From: Apoderus coryli
Taxonomy: Eukaryota > Arthropoda > Insecta > Coleoptera > Attelabidae
DNA: 64,000 nt
Reading direction: 5' to 3'
Assembly: GCA_911728435.2 (NCBI GenBank)
Contig: CAJVRQ020000074.1
Coordinates: forward strand, 62,001 to 126,000
The stretch's first letter is position 1. Each line of letters begins with the position of its first letter. Positions 35,361 through 48,700 of this stretch are shown piece by piece. The notes beneath the pieces were generated by a model that ran no database searches, had not been told where the DNA came from, and was given only the letters and a program-made list of their open reading frames with translations. The translations under genes and the position numbers were made by a program.

Positions 35361-36541
35361 GTAACAAAACGCACTAATACGTTCTAAATTGCTTTTTTAT
35401 GCTTAATCTAATTTCTTTTGACTAATAAAATTTACTTTTAAATTCTAAGTGAGAAAACAGCTTTTTGGGAGCCATTTGAACGTTTAATTCTAAATAACAA
35501 AATTTTAGTAACAAAACGCGCTAATTCGTTCTAATTTGCTTTTTTATGCTTAATCTAATTTCTTTTGACTAATAAAATTTACTTTTATATTCTAAGTGAG
35601 AAAACAGCTTTTTGGGAGCCATTTGAAAAGTTTAATTCTAAATAACAAAATTTTAGTAACAAAACGCTCTAATTCGTTCTAATTTGCTTTTTTATGCTTA
35701 ATCTAATTTCTTTTGACTAATAAAATTTACTTTTAAATTCTAAGTGAGAAAACAGCTTTTTGGGAGCCATTTGAAAAGTTTAATTCTAATTAACAAAATT
35801 TTAGTAACAAAACGCTCTAATACGTTCTAAATTGCTTTTTTATGCTTAATCTAATTTCTTTTCACTAATAAAATTTACTTTTAAATTCTAAGTGAGAAAA
35901 CAGCTTTTTGGGAGCCATTTGAAAAGTTTAATTCTAATTAACAAAATTTTAGTAACAAAACGCTCTAATTCGTTCTAATTTGCTTTTTTATGCTTAATCT
36001 AATTTCTTTTGACTAATAAAATTTACTTTTATATTCTAAGTGAGAAAACAGCTTTTTGGGAGCCATTTGAAAAGTTTAATTCTAAATACCAAAATTTTAG
36101 TAACAAAACGCGCTAAATCGTTCTAATTTGCTTTTTTATGCTTAATCTAATTTCTTTTGACTAATAAAATTTACTTTATATTCTAAGTGAGAAAACAGCT
36201 TTTTGGGCGCCATTTGAAAAGTTTAATTCTAAATAACAAAATTTTAGTAACAAAACGCGCTAAATCGTTCTAATTTGCTTTTTTATGCTTAATCTAATTT
36301 CTTTTGACTAATAAAATTTACTTTATATTCTAAGTGAGAAAACAGCTTTTTGGGCGCCATTTGAAAAGTTTAATTCTAAATAACAAAATTTTAGTAACAA
36401 AACGCTCTAATTGGTTCTAATTTGCTTTTTTATGCTTAATCTAATTTCTTTTGACTAATAAAATTTACTTTTATATTCTAAGTGAGAAAACAGCTTTTTG
36501 GGAGCCATTTGAAAAGTTTAATTCTAAATAACAAAATTTTA

Positions 36542-36628
36542 GTAACAAACCGCGCTAATTCGTTCTAAATTGCTTATTTACGCTTAATCTAACTTATTTT
36601 CACTAATAAAATCAATAACAAAATTTTA
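36542..36628. repeat. Delta monomer 11
   Basis: As delta 10. Opens the shortest unit (676 bp). Confidence 0.95.
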
Positions 36629-37217
36629 GTAACAAAACGCACTAATACGTTCTAAATTGCTTTTTTATGCTTAATCTAATTTCTTTTGACTAATAAAATT
36701 TACTTTTAAATTCTAAGTGAGAAAACAGCTTTTTGGGAGCCATTTGAACGTTTAATTCTAAATAACAAAATTTTAGTAACAAAATGCGCTAATTCGTTCT
36801 AATTTGCTTTTTTATGCTTAATCTAATTTCTTTTGACTAATAAAATTTACTTTTATATTCTAAGTGAGAAAACAGCTTTTTGGGAGCCATTTGAAAAGTT
36901 TAATTCTAAATACCAAAATTTTAGTAACAAAACGCGCTAAATCGTTCTAATTTGCTTTTTTATGCTTAATCTAATTTCTTTTGACTAATAAAATTTACTT
37001 TATATTCTAAGTGAGAAAACAGCTTTTTGGGCGCCATTTGAAAAGTTTAATTCTAAATAACAAAATTTTAGTAACAAAACGCGCTAAATCGTTCTAATTT
37101 GCTTTTTTATGCTTAATCTAATTTCTTTTGACTAATAAAATTTACTTTATATTCTAAGTGAGAAAACAGCTTTTTGGGAGCCATTTGAAAAGTTTAATTC
37201 TAAATAACAAAATTTTA

Positions 37218-37304
37218 GTAACAAACCGCGCTAATTCGTTCTAAATTGCTTATTTACGCTTAATCTAACTTATTTTCACTAATAAAATCAATAACAAAAT
37301 TTTA
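37218..37304. repeat. Delta monomer 12
   Basis: As delta 10, but preceded by an H monomer because the AATTGG monomer is missing in the unit before it. Opens the 824-bp unit. Confidence 0.95.
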
Positions 37305-38041
37305 GTAACAAAACGCACTAATACGTTCTAAATTGCTTTTTTATGCTTAATCTAATTTCTTTTGACTAATAAAATTTACTTTTAAATTCTAAGTGAGAAA
37401 ACAGCTTTTTGGGAGCCATTTGAACGTTTAATTCTAAATAACAAAATTTTAGTAACAAAACGCGCTAATTCGTTCTAATTTGCTTTTTTATGCTTAATCT
37501 AATTTCTTTTGACTAATAAAATTTACTTTTATATTCTAAGTGAGAAAACAGCTTTTTGGGAGCCATTTGAAAAGTTTAATTCTAAATACCAAAATTTTAG
37601 TAACAAAACGCGCTAAATCGTTCTAATTTGCTTTTTTATGCTTAATCTAATTTCTTTTGACTAATAAAATTTACTTTATATTCTAAGTGAGAAAACAGCT
37701 TTTTGGGCGCCATTTGAAAAGTTTAATTCTAAATAACAAAATTTTAGTAACAAAACGCGCTAAATCGTTCTAATTTGCTTTTTTATGCTTAATCTAATTT
37801 CTTTTGACTAATAAAATTTACTTTATATTCTAAGTGAGAAAACAGCTTTTTGGGCGCCATTTGAAAAGTTTAATTCTAAATAACAAAATTTTAGTAACAA
37901 AACGCTCTAATTGGTTCTAATTTGCTTTTTTATGCTTAATCTAATTTCTTTTGACTAATAAAATTTACTTTTATATTCTAAGTGAGAAAACAGCTTTTTG
38001 GGAGCCATTTGAAAAGTTTAATTCTAAATAACAAAATTTTA

Positions 38042-38128
38042 GTAACAAACCGCGCTAATTCGTTCTAAATTGCTTATTTACGCTTAATCTAACTTATTTT
38101 CACTAATAAAATCAATAACAAAATTTTA
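38042..38128. repeat. Delta monomer 13
   Basis: As delta 10. Last of the cluster; what follows passes into A and K monomers. Confidence 0.95.
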
Positions 38129-38571
38129 GTAACAAAACGCACTAATACGTTCTAAATTGCTTTTTTATGCTTAATCTAATTTCTTTTGACTAATAAAATT
38201 TACTTTTAAATTCTAAGTGAGAAAACAGCTTTTTGGGAGCCATTTGAACGTTTAATTCTAAATAACAAAATTTTAGTAACAAAACGCGCTAATTCGTTCT
38301 AATTTGCTTTTTTATGCTTAATCTAATTTCTTTTGACTAATAAAATTTACTTTTATATTCTAAGTGAGAAAACAGCTTTTTGGGAGCCATTTGAAAAGTT
38401 TAATTCTAAATAACAAAATTTTAGTAACAAAACGCTCTAATTCGTTCTAATTTGCTTTTTTATGCTTAATCTAATTTCTTTTGACTAATAAAATTTACTT
38501 TTAAATTCTAAGTGAGAAAACAGCTTTTTGGGAGCCATTTGAAAAGTTTAATTCTAATTAACAAAATTTTA

Positions 38572-39753
38572 GTAACAAAACGCTCTAATACGTTCTAAAT
38601 TGCTTTTTTATGCTTAATCTAATTTCTTTTCACTAATAAAATTTACTTTTAAATTCTAAGTGAGAAAACAGTTTTTTGGGAGCCATTTGAAAAGTTTAAT
38701 TCTAAATAACAAAATTTTCGTAACAAAACGCGCTAAATCGTTCTAATTTGCTTTTTTATGCTTAATCTAATTTCTTTAGACTAATAAAATTTACTTTTAA
38801 ATTCTAAGTGAGAAAACAGCTTTTTGGCAGCCATTTGAACGTTTAATTCTAAATAACAAAATTTTAGTAACAAAACGCTCTAATACGTTCTAAATTGCTT
38901 TTTTATGCTTAATCTAATTTCTTTTCACTAATAAAATTTACTTTTAAATTCTAAGTGAGAAAACAGATTTTTGGGAGCCATTTGAAAAGTTTAATTCTAA
39001 ATAACAAAATTTTCGTAACAAAACGCGCTAAATCGTTCTAATTTGCTTTTTTATGCTTAATCTAATTTCTTTAGACTAATAAAATTTACTTTTAAATTCT
39101 AAGTGAGAAAACAGCTTTTTGGCAGCCATTTGAACGTTTAATTCTAAATAACAAAATTTTAGTAACAAAACGCTCTAATACGTTCTAAATTGCTTTTTTA
39201 TGCTTAATCTAATTTCTTTTCACTAATAAAATTTACTTTTAAATTCTAAGTGAGAAAACAGATTTTTGGGAGCCATTTGAAAAGTTTAATTCTAAATAAC
39301 AAAATTTTAGTAACGAAACGCTCTAATTCGTTCTAATTTGCTTTTTTATGCTTAATCTAATTTCTTTTGACTAATAAAATTTACTTTTATATTCTAAGTG
39401 AGAAAACAGCTTTTTGGGAGCCATTTGAAAAGTTTAATTCTAAATAACGAAATTTTAGTAACAAAACGCGCTAAATCGTTTTAATTTGCTTTTTTATGCT
39501 TAATCTAATTTCTTTAGACTAATAAAATTTACTTTTAAATTCTAAGTGAGAAAACAGCTTTTTGGCAGCCATTTGAAAAGTTTAATTCTAAATAACAAAA
39601 TTTTCGTAACAAAACGCGCTAAATCGTTTTAATTTGCTTTTTTATGCTTAATCTAATTTCTTTAGACTAATAAAATTTACTTTTAAATTCTAAGTGAGAA
39701 AACAGCTTTTTGGCAGCCATTTGAAAAGTTTAATTCTAATTAACAAAATTTTA
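38572..39753. repeat. Octameric higher-order unit, copy 1 (1,182 bp)
   Basis: Eight monomers in the order K, C, D, C, D, A (starting GTAACGAAACG at 39,310), C, C. The last two carry CGTTTTAAT and GGCAGCC with GAAAAG. The K mark and the GTAACGAAACG mark both recur 1,182 bp later. The pair C-D occurs twice inside the unit, itself a doubled dimer. Confidence 0.85.
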
Positions 39754-40935
39754 GTAACAAAACGCTCTAATACGTTCTAAATTGCTTTTTTATGCTTAAT
39801 CTAATTTCTTTTCACTAATAAAATTTACTTTTAAATTCTAAGTGAGAAAACAGTTTTTTGGGAGCCATTTGAAAAGTTTAATTCTAAATAACAAAATTTT
39901 CGTAACAAAACGCGCTAAATCGTTCTAATTTGCTTTTTTATGCTTAATCTAATTTCTTTAGACTAATAAAATTTACTTTTAAATTCTAAGTGAGAAAACA
40001 GCTTTTTGGCAGCCATTTGAACGTTTAATTCTAAATAACAAAATTTTAGTAACAAAACGCTCTAATACGTTCTAAATTGCTTTTTTATGCTTAATCTAAT
40101 TTCTTTTCACTAATAAAATTTACTTTTAAATTCTAAGTGAGAAAACAGATTTTTGGGAGCCATTTGAAAAGTTTAATTCTAAATAACAAAATTTTCGTAA
40201 CAAAACGCGCTAAATCGTTCTAATTTGCTTTTTTATGCTTAATCTAATTTCTTTAAACTAATAAAATTTACTTTTAAATTCTAAGTGAGAAAACAGCTTT
40301 TTGGCAGCCATTTGAACGTTTAATTCTAAATAACAAAATTTTAGTAACAAAACGCTCTAATACGTTCTAAATTGCTTTTTTATGCTTAATCTAATTTCTT
40401 TTCACTAATAAAATTTACTTTTAAATTCTAAGTGAGAAAACAGATTTTTGGGAGCCATTTGAAAAGTTTAATTCTAAATAACAAAATTTTAGTAACGAAA
40501 CGCTCTAATTCGTTCTAATTTGCTTTTTTATGCTTAATCTAATTTCTTTTGACTAATAAAATTTACTTTTAAATTCTAAGTGAGAAAACAGCTTTTTGGG
40601 AGCCATTTGAAAAGTTTAATTCTAAATAACGAAATTTTAGTAACAAAACGCGCTAAATCGTTTTAATTTGCTTTTTTATGCTTAATCTAATTTCTTTAGA
40701 CTAATAAAATTTACTTTTAAATTCTAAGTGAGAAAACAGCTTTTTGGCAGCCATTTGAAAAGTTTAATTCTAAATAACAAAATTTTAGTAACAAAACGCG
40801 CTAAATCGTTCTAATTTGCTTTTTTATGCTTAATCTAATTTCTTTTGACCAATAAAATTTACTTTGAAATTCTAAGTGAGAAAACAGCTTTTTGGGAACC
40901 ATTTGAAAAGTTTAATTCTAAATAACAAAATTTTA
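39754..40935. repeat. Octameric higher-order unit, copy 2
   Basis: Same order as the copy before it, GTAACGAAACG at 40,492, with the second C changed to TTTAAACTAAT. The eighth monomer is replaced by a GACC/GAAATTC/GGGAACC unit. It ends exactly where delta 14 begins. From 40,492 on it also matches R1 from 1,036 at 39,456 bp offset, so this is a junction of two block families. Confidence 0.8.
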
Positions 40936-41022
40936 GTAACAAAACGCTCTAATTCGTTCTAATTTGCTTTTTTACGCTTAATCTAACTTATTTTCACTAA
41001 TAAAATCAATAACAAAATTTTA
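40936..41022. repeat. Delta monomer 14
   Basis: A/B chimeric left half, followed by the GGCAGCCCTTTG and GTAACACAACG monomers, so it belongs to the R family. Confidence 0.95.
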
Positions 41023-42440
41023 GTAACAAAACGCACTAATACGTTCTAAATTGCTTTTTTATGCTTAATCTAATTTCTTTTGACTAATAAAATTTACTTT
41101 TAAATTCTAAGTGAGAAAACAGCTTTTTGGCAGCCCTTTGAACGTTTAATTCTAAATAACAAAATTTTAGTAACACAACGCGCTAATTCGTTCTAAATTG
41201 CTTATTTACGCTTAATCTAACTTATTTTCACTAATAAAATTTACTTTTAAATTCTAAGTGAGAAAACAGCTTTTTGGGAGCCATTTGAAAAGTTTAATTC
41301 TAAATAACGAAATTTTAGTAACAAAACGCGCTAAATCGTTTTAATTTGCTTTTTTATGCTTAATCTAATTTCTTTAGACTAATAAAATTTACTTTTAAAT
41401 TCTAAGTGAGAAAACAGCTTTTTGGCAGCCAACAAAATTTTAGTAACAAAACGCGCTAAATCGTTCTAATTTGCTTTTTTATGCTTAATCTAATTTCTTT
41501 TGACCAATAAAATTTACTTTGAAATTCTAAGTGAGAAAACAGCTTTTTGGGAACCATTTGAAAAGTTTAATTCTAAATAACAAAATTTTAGTAACAAAAC
41601 GCTCTAATTCGTTCTAATTTGCTTTTTTATGCTTAATCTAATTTCTTTTGACTAATAAAATTTACTTTTATATTCTAAGTGAGAAAACAGCTTTTTGGGA
41701 GCCATTTGAAAAGTTTAATTCTAAATAACAAAATTTTAGTAACAAAACGCTCTAATTCGTTCTAATTTGCTTTTTTATGCTTAATCTAATTTCTTTTGAC
41801 TAATAAAATTTACTTTTAAATTCTAAGTGAGAAAACAGCTTTTTGGGAGCCATTTGAAAAGTTTAATTCTAATTAACAAAATTTTAGTAACAAAACGCTC
41901 TAATTCGTTCTAATTTGCTTTTTTATGCTTAATCTAATTTCTTTTGACTAATAAAATTTACTTTTATATTCTAAGTGAGAAAACAGCTTTTTGGGAGCCA
42001 TTTGAAAAGTTTAATTCTAAATAACAAAATTTTAGTAACAAAACGCGCTAAATCGTTCTAATTTGCTTTTTTATGCTTAATCTAATTTTTTTTGACTAAT
42101 AAAATTTACTTTTATATTCTAAGTGAGAAAACAGCTTTTTGGGCGCCATTTGAAAAGTTTAATTCTAAATAACAAAATTTTAGTAACAAAACGCTCTAAT
42201 TGGTTCTAATTTGCTTTTTTATGCTTAATCTAATTTCTTTTGACTAATAAAATTTACTTTTATATTCTAAGTGAGAAAACAGCTTTTTGGGAGCCATTTG
42301 AAAAGTTTAATTCTAAATAACAAAATTTTAGTAACAAAACGCTCTAATTCGTTCTAATTTGCTTTTTTATGCTTAATCTAATTTTTTTTGACTAATAAAA
42401 TTTACTTTTATATTCTAAGTGAGAAAACAGCTTTTTGGGA
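41022..42440. repeat. R-family block, partial fourth copy
   Basis: Follows R1 from 1,567 to about 2,990 monomer by monomer. The offset is 39,456 bp before the short deletion near 41,430 and 39,433 bp after it. It passes at a GGGAGCC (about 42,437, where R1 has GGGCGCC) into CGAAATTTT and C monomers that copy the segment starting near 39,420. Confidence 0.8.
41318..41442. repeat. Truncated monomer (125 bp, 23-bp deletion)
   Basis: GGCAGCC is joined directly to AACAAAATTTT, removing positions about 114-136, the variable GAAAAG/TTTAATTC part. Seen once only, so it is a recent private change not yet spread by amplification. Confidence 0.95.
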
Positions 42441-44150
42441 GCCATTTGAAAAGTTTAATTCTAAATAACGAAATTTTAGTAACAAAACGCGCTAAATCGT
42501 TTTAATTTGCTTTTTTATGCTTAATCTAATTTCTTTAGACTAATAAAATTTACTTTTAAATTCTAAGTGAGAAAACAGCTTTTTGGCAGCCATTTGAAAA
42601 GTTTAATTCTAAATAACAAAATTTTCGTAACAAAACGCGCTAAATCGTTTTAATTTGCTTTTTTATGCTTAATCTAATTTCTTTAGACTAATAAAATTTA
42701 CTTTTAAATTCTAAGTGAGAAAACAGCTTTTTGGCAGCCATTTGAAAAGTTTAATTCTAATTAACAAAATTTTAGTAACAAAACGCTCTAATACGTTCTA
42801 AATTGCTTTTTTATGCTTAATCTAATTTCTTTTCACTAATAAAATTTACTTTTAAATTCTAAGTGAGAAAACAGTTTTTTGGGAGCCATTTGAAAAGTTT
42901 AATTCTAAATAACAAAATTTTCGTAACAAAACGCGCTAAATCGTTCTAATTTGCTTTTTTATGCTTAATCTAATTTCTTTAGACTAATAAAATTTACTTT
43001 TAAATTCTAAGTGAGAAAACAGCTTTTTGGCAGCCATTTGAACGTTTAATTCTAAATAACAAAATTTTAGTAACAAAACGCTCTAATACGTTCTAAATTG
43101 CTTTTTTATGCTTAATCTAATTTCTTTTCACTAATAAAATTTACTTTTAAATTCTAAGTGAGAAAACAGATTTTTGGGAGCCATTTGAAAAGTTTAATTC
43201 TAAATAACAAAATTTTCGTAACAAAACGCGCTAAATCGTTCTAATTTGCTTTTTTATGCTTAATCTAATTTCTTTAGACTAATAAAATTTACTTTTAAAT
43301 TCTAAGTGAGAAAACAGCTTTTTGGCAGCCATTTGAACGTTTAATTCTAAATAACAAAATTTTAGTAACAAAACGCTCTAATACGTTCTAAATTGCTTTT
43401 TTATGCTTAATCTAATTTCTTTTCACTAATAAAATTTACTTTTAAATTCTAAGTGAGAAAACAGATTTTTGGGAGCCATTTGAAAAGTTTAATTCTAAAT
43501 AACAAAATTTTAGTAACGAAACGCTCTAATTCGTTCTAATTTGCTTTTTTATGCTTAATCTAATTTCTTTTGACTAATAAAATTTACTTTTATATTCTAA
43601 GTGAGAAAACAGCTTTTTGGGAGCCATTTGAAAAGTTTAATTCTAAATAACGAAATTTTAGTAACAAAACGCGCTAAATCGTTTTAATTTGCTTTTTTAT
43701 GCTTAATCTAATTTCTTTAGACTAATAAAATTTACTTTTAAATTCTAAGTGAGAAAACAGCTTTTTGGCAGCCATTTGAAAAGTTTAATTCTAAATAACA
43801 AAATTTTAGTAACAAAACGCGCTAAATCGTTCTAATTTGCTTTTTTATGCTTAATCTAATTTCTTTTGACCAATAAAATTTACTTTGAAATTCTAAGTGA
43901 GAAAACAGCTTTTTGGGAGCCATTTGAAAAGTTTAATTCTAAATAACAAAATTTTAGTAACAAAACGCTCTAATTCGTTCTAATTTGCTTTTTTACGCTT
44001 AATCTAACTTATTTTCACTAATAAAATCAATAACAAAATTTTAGTAACAAAACGCACTAATACGTTCTAAATTGCTTTTTTATGCTTAATCTAATTTCTT
44101 TTGACTAATAAAATTTACTTTTAAATTCTAAGTGAGAAAACAGCTTTTTG
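42440..44150. repeat. Duplicate of 39,420-41,130 (period 3,021 bp), with octamer copy 3
   Basis: K mark, GTAACGAAACG (40,492/43,513) and the delta monomer (40,936/43,957) all recur 3,021 bp on. The third octamer lies at 42,775-43,956 and again abuts a delta monomer. The match ends after the GCACTAATACG monomer, where GGCAGCCATTTGAAAAG replaces GGCAGCCCTTTGAACG. Confidence 0.8.
43957..44043. repeat. Delta monomer 15
   Basis: A/B chimeric left half. The only one of this background not followed by the CCCTTTG variant. Confidence 0.95.
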
Positions 44151-46050
44151 GCAGCCATTTGAAAAGTTTAATTCTAAATAACAAAATTTTAGTAACAAAA
44201 CGCTCTAATTCGTTCTAATTTGCTTTTTTATGCTTAATCTAATTTCTTTTGACTAATAAAATTTACTTTTAAATTCTAAGTGAGAAAACAGCTTTTTGGG
44301 AGCCATTTGAAAAGTTTAATTCTAAATAACAAAATTTTAGTAACAAAACGCTCTAAATCGTTTTAATTTGCTTTTTTATGCTTAATCTAATTTCTTTAGA
44401 CTAATAAAATTTACTTTTAAATTCTAAGTGAGAAAACAGCTTTTTGGCAGCCATTTGAACGTTTAATTCTAAATAACAAAATTTTAGTAACAAAACGCGC
44501 TAATTCGTTCTAAATTGCTTATTTACGCTTAATCTAACTTATTTTCACTAATAAAATTTACTTTTAAATTCTAAGTGAGAAAACAGCTTTTTGGGAGCCA
44601 TTTGAAAAGTTTAATTCTAAATAACAAAATTTTAGTAACAAAACGCTCTAATTCGTTCTAATTTGCTTTTTTATGCTTAATCTAATTTCTTTTGACTAAT
44701 AAAATTTACTTTTATATTCTAAGTGAGAAAACAGCTTTTTGGGAGCCATTTGAAAAGTTTAATTCTAAATAACAAAATTTTAGTAACAAAACGCTCTAAT
44801 TCGTTCTAATTTGCTTTTTTATGCTTAATCTAATTTCTTTTGACTAATAAAATTTACTTTTAAATTCTAAGTGAGAAAACAGCTTTTTGGGAGCCATTTG
44901 AAAAGTTTAATTCTAATTAACAAAATTTTAGTAACAAAACGCTCTAATTCGTTCTAATTTGCTTTTTTATGCTTAATCTAATTTCTTTTGACTAATAAAA
45001 TTTACTTTTATATTCTAAGTGAGAAAACAGCTTTTTGGGAGCCATTTGAAAAGTTTAATTCTAAATAACAAAATTTTAGTAACAAAACGCGCTAAATCGT
45101 TCTAATTTGCTTTTTTATGCTTAATCTAATTTTTTTTGACTAATAAAATTTACTTTTATATTCTAAGTGAGAAAACAGCTTTTTGGGCGCCATTTGAAAA
45201 GTTTAATTCTAAATAACAAAATTTTAGTAACAAAACGCTCTAATTGGTTCTAATTTGCTTTTTTATGCTTAATCTAATTTCTTTTGACTAATAAAATTTA
45301 CTTTTATATTCTAAGTGAGAAAACAGCTTTTTGGGAGCCATTTGAAAAGTTTAATTCTAAATAACAAAATTTTAGTAACAAAACGCTCTAATTCGTTCTA
45401 ATTTGCTTTTTTATGCTTAATCTAATTTTTTTTGACTAATAAAATTTACTTTTATATTCTAAGTGAGAAAACAGCTTTTTGGGCGCCATTTGAAAAGTTT
45501 AATTCTAAATAACAAAATTTTAGTAACAAAACGCTCTAATTGGTTCTAATTTGCTTTTTTATGCTTAATCTAATTTCTTTTGACTAATAAAATTTACTTT
45601 TAAATTCTAAGTGAGAAAACAGCTTTTTGGGAGCCATTTGAAAAGTTCAATTCTAAATAACAAAATTTTAGTAACAAAACGCGCTAAATCGTTCTAATTT
45701 GCTTTTTTATGCTTAATCTAATTTCTTTTGACTAATAAAATTTTACTTTTAAATTCTAAGTGAGAAAACAGCTTTTTGGGAGCCATTTGAAAAGTTTAAT
45801 TCTAAATAACAAAATTTTAGTAACAAAACGCGCTAAATCGTTTTAATTTGCTTTTTTATGCTTAATCTAATTTCTTTAGACTAATAAAATTTACTTTTAA
45901 ATTCTAAGTGAGAAAACAGCTTTTTGGGAGCCATTTGAAAAGTTTAATTCTAAATAACAAAATTTTAGTAACAAAACGCGCTAAATCGTTCTAATTTGCT
46001 TTTTTATGCTTAATCTAATTTCTTTTGACTAATAAAATTTACTTTTAAAT
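44150..46050. repeat. Mixed A/B/C monomers and partial fifth R copy
   Basis: 44,150-44,634 has A, a hybrid GCTCTAAATCGTTTT monomer, C and B units. From 44,635 to about 45,650 the sequence follows R1 from 2,158 to about 3,173 (offset 42,477 bp), including two GGGCGCC and two AATTGG monomers and GTTCAATTC. It then passes into H and C monomers. A one-base insertion gives AAAATTTTACTTTT at about 45,740. Confidence 0.8.
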
Positions 46051-48700
46051 TCTAAGTGAGAAAACAGCTTTTTGGGAGCCATTTGAAAAGTTTAATTCTA
46101 ATTAACAAAATTTTAGTAACAAAACGCTCTAATTCGTTCTAATTTGCTTTTTTACGCTTAATCTAATTTCTTTTGACTAATAAAATTAACTTTTAAATTC
46201 TAAGTGAGGAAACAGCTTTTTGGGAGCCATTTGAACGTTTAATTCTAAATAACAAAATTTTTAGTAACAAAACGCGCTAATTCGTTCTAAGTTGCTTATT
46301 TACGCTTAATCTAACTTATTTTCACTAATAAAATTAACTTTTAAATTCTAAGTGAGAAAACAGCTTTTTGGGAGCCATTTGAACGTTTAATTCTAGATAT
46401 CAAAATTTTAGTAACAAAACGCTCTAATACGTTCTAAATTGCTTTTTTATGCTTAATCTAATTTCTTTTGACTAATAAAATTTACTTTTAAATTCTAAGT
46501 GAGAAAACAGCTTTTTGGGAGCCATTTGAACGTTTAATTCTAAATAACAAAATTTTAGTAACAAAACGCGCTAATTCGTTCTAAATTGCTAATTTACGCT
46601 TAATCTAACTTATTTTCACTAATAAAATTTACTTTTAAATTCTAAGTGAGAAAACAGCTTTTTGGGAGCCATTTGAAAAGTTTAATTCTAAATAACAAAA
46701 TTTTAGTAACAAAACGCGCTAAATCGTTCTAATTTGCTTATTTACGCTTAATCTAACTTATTTTCACTAATAAAATTTACTTTTAAATTCTAAGTGAGGA
46801 AACAGCTTTTTGGGAGCCATTTGAAACGTTTAATTCTAAATAACAAAATTTTAGTAACAAAACGCGCTAATTCGTTCTAAATTGCTTATTTACGCTTAAT
46901 CTAACTTATTTTCACTAATAAAATTTACTTTTAAATTCTAAGTGAGAAAACAGCTTTTTGGGAGCCATTTGAAAGTTTTATTCTAAATAACAAAATTTTA
47001 GTAACAAAACGCGCTAAATCGTTCTAATTTGCTTTTTTATGCTTAATCTAATTTCTTTTGACTAATAAAATTTACTTTTAAATTCTAAGTGAGAAAACAG
47101 CTTTTTGGGAGCCATTTGAAAAGTTTAATTCTAAATAACAAAATTTTAGTAACAAAACGCGCTAAATCGTTTTAATTTGCTTTTTTATGCTTAATCTAAT
47201 TTCTTTAGACTAATAAAATTTACTTTTAAATTCTAAAAGAGAAAACAGCTTTTTGGCAGCCATTTGAACGTTTAATTCTAAATAACAAAATTTTAGTAAC
47301 AAAACGCGCTAATTCGTTCTAAATTGCTTATTTACGCTTAATCTAACTTATTTTCACTAATAAAATTTACTTTTAAATTCTAAGTGAGAAAACAGCTTTT
47401 TGGGAGCCATTTGAAAAGTTTAATTCTAAATAACGAAATTTTAGTAACAAAACGCGCTAAATCGTTTTAATTTGCTTTTTTATGCTTAATCTAATTTCTT
47501 TAGACTAATAAAATTTACTTTTAAATTCTAAGTGAGAAAACAGCTTTTTGGCAGCCATTTGAACGTTTAATTCTAAATAACAAAATTTTAGTAACAAAAC
47601 GCTCTAATACGTTCTAAATTGCTTTTTTATGCTTAATCTAATTTCTTTTCACTAATAAAATTTACTTTTAAATTCTAAGTGAGAAAACAGCTTTTTGGGA
47701 GCCATTTGAAAAGTTTAATTCTAAATAACAAAATTTTAGTAACAAAACGCGCTAAATCGTTCTAATTTGCTTTTTTATGCTTAATCTAATTTCTTTTGAC
47801 CAATAAAATTTACTTTTAAATTCTAAGTGAGAAAACAGCTTTTGGGAGCCATTTGAAAAGTTTAATTCTAAATAACAAAATTTTAGTAACAAAACGCTCT
47901 AATTCGTTCTAATTTGCTTTTTTATGCTTAATCTAATTTCTTTTGACTAATAAAATTTACTTTTAAATTCTAAGTGAGAAAACAGCTTTTTGGGAGCCAT
48001 TTGAAAAGTTTAATTCTAAATAACAAAATTTTAGTAACAAAACGCTCTAATTCGTTCTAATTTGCTTTTTTATGCTTAATCTAATTTCTTTTGACTAATA
48101 AAATTTACTTTTAAATTCTAAGTGAGAAAACAGCTTTTTGGGAGCCATTTGAAAAGTTTAATTCTAATTAACAAAATTTTAGTAACAAAACGCTCTAATA
48201 CGTTCTAAATTGCTTTTTTATGCTTAATCTAATTTCTTTTCACTAATAAAATTTACTTTTAAATTCTAAGTGAGAAAACAGTTTTTTGGGAGCCATTTGA
48301 AAAGTTTAATTCTAAATAACAAAATTTTCGTAACAAAACGCGCTAAATCGTTCTAATTTGCTTTTTTATGCTTAATCTAATTTCTTTAGACTAATAAAAT
48401 TTACTTTTAAATTCTAAGTGAGAAAACAGCTTTTTGGCAGCCATTTGAACGTTTAATTCTAAATAACAAAATTTTAGTAACAAAACGCTCTAATACGTTC
48501 TAAATTGCTTTTTTATGCTTAATCTAATTTCTTTTCACTAATAAAATTTACTTTTAAATTCTAAGTGAGAAAACAGATTTTTGGGAGCCATTTGAAAAGT
48601 TTAATTCTAAATAACAAAATTTTAGTAACAAAACGCGCTAAATCGTTCTAATTTGCTTTTTTATGCTTAATCTAATTTCTTTTGACCAATAAAATTTACT
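46050..48700. repeat. 2,656-bp tandem duplication, left unit (18 monomers)
   Basis: Private marks shared with the right unit: AAATTAACTTTT (two monomers), TAAGTTGC, TTCTAGATATC (46,395/49,051), TAAAAGAGAAAACAG (47,234/49,890) and AGCTTTTGGG with one T fewer (47,838/50,494). A one-base insertion (AAAATTTTTAG near 46,258) is found only here and changes the step from 2,657 to 2,656 bp. Contains B, C, D, G, A and K monomers, and one hybrid with GCGCTAAATCG joined to GCTTATTTACGC (about 46,710-46,750). Confidence 0.88.

Larger units (their letters stand above)
34500..38570. repeat. Delta-punctuated higher-order repeat of varying unit size
   Basis: Delta monomers start at 35,274, 36,542, 37,218 and 38,042, steps of 1,268, 676 and 824 bp. 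That is one delta plus 8, 4 and 5 full monomers. The shared core order is delta, GCACTAATACG monomer, GCGCTAATTCG/TATATTC monomer, an AAATACCAAAATT junction (36,087, 36,911, 37,587), H monomers with TTTATATTC one base short and GGGCGCC, an AATTGG monomer, then the next delta. The 676-bp unit lacks the AATTGG monomer and has GGGAGCC where the others have GGGCGCC. Unit-size change is therefore by whole monomers. One private change is AAAATGCGC at about 36,781. Confidence 0.85.
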
